Below the pieces are notes generated by a model. The model searched no databases, was not told the DNA's origin, and worked only from the letters and a program-made list of their open reading frames with translations. Positions 62,056 to 64,000 of a stretch of 64,000 bases of DNA are shown here, one piece after another. Numbering within the stretch: the first letter of the stretch is position 1; the number at the start of each line of letters is the position of its first letter. The position numbers and the translations under genes were made by a program. Origin of the DNA: Polyangium jinanense (GTDB taxonomy: Bacteria > Myxococcota > Polyangia > Polyangiales > Polyangiaceae); the NCBI RefSeq assembly GCF_028435365.1, contig NZ_JAGTJJ010000004.1:62001-126000 (forward strand), read 5' to 3'.

Positions 62056-63561
62056 TCACTCGTCGTCGACCATCTCGGGGTAGTCGCCGGGCGCGAGGTT
62101 GTCGAAGCGCGTGTACGAGGACGCGAACCGCACGAGCACCTTGCCCGTGGGACCGTTCCTCTGCTTCGCGATGATGATCTCGGCGATGCCCTTCGCGTTC
62201 GTGGTCTCCGGGTTGTAGTACTCGTCGCGGTAGATGAACATGATCGTGTCCGCGTCCTGCTCGATGGCGCCGGACTCGCGGAGATCGCTGAGCTGAGGGC
62301 GCTTGCCGTTGTCCTTGTTCGTGCGGGTCTCGACGGAGCGGTTGAGCTGCGAGAGCGCGATCACGGGGACACGAACCTCCTTGGCGAGCTGCTTCAACCC
62401 TCGGGAGATCTCGCTGATCTCCTGCTCGCGGCTGGTCACGCCGTCGCGGCCCTTCATGAGCTGGAGGTAGTCGATGATGACGAGCCCCACGCGCCTGTCG
62501 GGCTGGCCCGGCCCCGCCGAGCGGTTGTATTCGGCCTGGATGCGGCGGACCTTGGCGCGGAGCTCGAGGAGCGAGATCGCGGGCGTGTCGTCGACCCAGA
62601 TCGGGAGCGTCGACAGATAAGACGCGCTCTCGGTGAGCCTGCGCCAGTCGTCCGGCTGCAAGAAGCCCTGGCGCAGCTTGCCGAGATCGACGCGGCCCTC
62701 GGTGCAGACCATACGACTCGCGAGCTGCTCACGCGGCATTTCGAGCGAGAACACGCAGACGCCGTAGCCGGGCTCCTGCCGCTCGTAGCCATGGTCCGGC
62801 TCGCCGGGGCCGGCGGCCACCGTGCGCGGCGAGGCGACGTTCACGGCGATGTTGAGAACGAACGACGTCTTGCCCATGCCGGGGCGCGCCGCGACGATCA
62901 TCAGATCACCGTCGTGGAGGCCCGCGGTCTTCGAATCGAGCCGCTCGTACCCCGTGGAGATGCCCGTGATGCGATCGCCACGCTCGGCCGCGGCCGTGAT
63001 CTGCTCGAACGCGGCCTTCAGGACCTGCGCGATCGGCTGCACGCTCGTCGACTGCGCGGTGCGCGCGAGCGCGTAGATCGATTGCTCGGCGTTGTCGATG
63101 AACTCCTGCACCGTGCCGACGTCGCCGTAGCCCTCGGCCGCGACGCGCTGGCAGGTGGCGATGAGCTGCCGCAGCCGCCACTTTTCGGAGACGACCTTGG
63201 CGTGCGCTGCGACGTGCGCCACGGCGGGCGTCGCATCGGCGAGCTGTGCGAGATAACTGGGGCCGCCGATCTGAGCGAGCCACTCGCGATCGCGTAGCCA
63301 GGAGGCTATGGAGACGATGTCGATCGGCGTGCCGGAGAGAGCGAGCGCGGTCGCCGCCTCGAAGATGCGCTTGTTCGCGTCACTGTAAAAGTGTTCCGGC
63401 TTCAGGATCTCGAGGACTCGATCGAGCGCATCACGCTCGAGGAGCACAGCCGAGAGCACCGCGGCCTCGGCGTCGAGGTCATGCGGAGGAACACGACCCG
63501 CGACAGGGGCCGGTTCCATCGGTTGGTTCGAACGTCCACGACGCTGCTGAGCGATCTGCAT
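62056..63561 (-). CDS. dnaB: Replicative DNA helicase DnaB
   Basis: A 501-aa helicase. The N-terminal domain begins PPHDLDAEAAVLSAVLLE, and the RecA-like motor has Walker A ARPGMGKTSFVLNIAVN near residue 226, VCVFSLEMP, VGLVIIDYLQLM (Walker B) and EISRGLKQLAKEVRVPVIALSQLNR (motif H3). Two insertions stand out: about 20 Pro/Gly/charged residues between Walker A and SLEMP, and a short one (GPGQPDRR) before IIDYLQLM. There is no intein: the motifs are continuous. It unwinds DNA at the fork. Divergent from the sugar-kinase gene. Confidence 0.96.
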   Translation of the reverse strand: MQIAQQRRGRSNQPMEPAPVAGRVPPHDLDAEAAVLSAVLLERDALDRVLEILKPEHFYSDANKRIFEAATALALSGTPIDIVSIASWLRDREWLAQIGGPSYLAQLADATPAVAHVAAHAKVVSEKWRLRQLIATCQRVAAEGYGDVGTVQEFIDNAEQSIYALARTAQSTSVQPIAQVLKAAFEQITAAAERGDRITGISTGYERLDSKTAGLHDGDLMIVAARPGMGKTSFVLNIAVNVASPRTVAAGPGEPDHGYERQEPGYGVCVFSLEMPREQLASRMVCTEGRVDLGKLRQGFLQPDDWRRLTESASYLSTLPIWVDDTPAISLLELRAKVRRIQAEYNRSAGPGQPDRRVGLVIIDYLQLMKGRDGVTSREQEISEISRGLKQLAKEVRVPVIALSQLNRSVETRTNKDNGKRPQLSDLRESGAIEQDADTIMFIYRDEYYNPETTNAKGIAEIIIAKQRNGPTGKVLVRFASSYTRFDNLAPGDYPEMVDDE

Positions 63562-63622
63562 GGCACTTCTTCACCAGATGGCCCCAATCAATCCCGAAGA
63601 TCTCCACATGGTGAGGCCCCAA

Positions 63623-64000
63623 ATGGGAGACGCCCCGAAGGGCGGGCCCTCCGAGGCGTCGGGATCGACGAGCGATCTACCAGGAAACACCCGCGCGCGG
63701 TACCCGGATCGGCAAGACGATCGCGAGGAAACGACGACATCCGCCGACGTGGTGTGTGTGGGTGAGGCACTCTGGGACCTCTCCACATCACCGGGTACGT
63801 CCCTCGACGATGCCACACAACTCTCCCTCACGCCGGGCGGTGGCGCGGTGAACGTGGCGCTCACGCTGGCACAGCTCGGCCTGCGTGCAGGGCTCGTGGC
63901 CTCGGTGGGGGACGATCCGGTGGGCCACGCGCTCGTGGCACATCTGTCGCGGCGCGGGGTCGACGTGTCCCGCGTGCGCGCCGTGAAGTCGACCCGCACG
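63623..64000 (+). CDS. PfkB-family carbohydrate kinase (partial, N-terminal)
   Basis: The frame runs to the window edge. After a low-complexity leader of 40 residues (Asp/Arg/Thr-rich) the PfkB N-terminal pattern appears: VVCVGEALWDL, then LTPGGGAVNVALTLAQLGL and ASVGDDPVGHALVAHL. Sugar and Mg-ATP specificity depends on the missing part. Start is uncertain: ATG 63623 has GGTGAGG upstream; ATGs at 63608 and 63578 are in frame. Confidence 0.8.
   Translation, partial: MGDAPKGGPSEASGSTSDLPGNTRARYPDRQDDREETTTSADVVCVGEALWDLSTSPGTSLDDATQLSLTPGGGAVNVALTLAQLGLRAGLVASVGDDPVGHALVAHLSRRGVDVSRVRAVKSTRT

Noticed and set aside
62056..63561. Intein in DnaB
   Set aside because: DnaB is a common intein host, but the motor motifs are separated only by short loops; no splicing-domain motifs are present.

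Overview
The window is very G+C-rich, gene-dense DNA, with most codons ending in G or C. It looks like chromosomal sequence from a large-genome myxobacterium, most likely in the Polyangiales (Polyangium/Sorangium relatives). The reasons are two Hanks-type Ser/Thr kinases plus a PrkA, a kinase fused to a sigma-54 activator, many lipoproteins with myxobacterial Cys-repeat or low-complexity regions, and long spurious open frames on both strands. The taxon is an inference; no rRNA or tRNA gene is visible. I see no prophage, insertion sequence or CRISPR array.

Layout. 1-8.1 kb: a partial gene, an alpha/beta hydrolase, a CAP-domain lipoprotein, two radical SAM proteins, a double zinc-ribbon protein, a small envelope protein whose Shine-Dalgarno lies inside a perfect inverted repeat, and a VWA protein. 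8.4-13.7 kb: an ABC exporter pair, a coiled-coil lipoprotein and the purE-purK operon. 13.8-20.2 kb: a Gly/Tyr-rich secreted protein, a cupin protein, a large EF-hand/membrane protein, a one-Cys lipoprotein peroxiredoxin and a DOMON/CBM9-like lipoprotein. 20.3-25.0 kb: a bifunctional salicylyl-CoA 5-hydroxylase-type flavoprotein, a methyltransferase, a LysR regulator with a palindromic site at its start, and a YceI lipoprotein.

25.3-32.5 kb holds a translationally coupled minus-strand operon: RDD - SpoIIM-like - membrane protein - DUF4129/DUF4350 fusion - MoxR ATPase - DUF58. This is the MoxR chaperone/VWA arrangement expanded with several membrane partners. 33.2-42.6 kb holds a polyamine operon, also on the minus strand: aminoaldehyde dehydrogenase - aminotransferase - second aldehyde dehydrogenase - potD - potB - potC - potA - membrane-anchored Ser/Thr kinase. 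It would import polyamine, transaminate and oxidise it, with a kinase at the end of the transcript. A Uma2-type protein lies just beyond it.

42.9-45.8 kb is accessory-like. It contains an unrecognised 223-aa protein, a 42-bp tandem-repeat array with paired TTGCAA palindromes, a second Uma2 protein with a 42-bp-repeat-encoded coiled coil, and two small hypothetical proteins. 45.8-51.2 kb encodes a 1511-aa regulator (Ser/Thr kinase, NTPase, TPR, GAF, sigma-54 AAA+, Fis HTH) downstream of an outer-membrane beta-barrel. 51.5-64 kb contains a lipase-like hydrolase, small envelope proteins, prkA with a strong terminator, a glycosidase-like lipoprotein, a YcbK/M15-like peptidase, a Sua5 tRNA-modification enzyme, an isochorismatase-type hydrolase, a large lipoprotein, dnaB, and the start of a PfkB sugar kinase.
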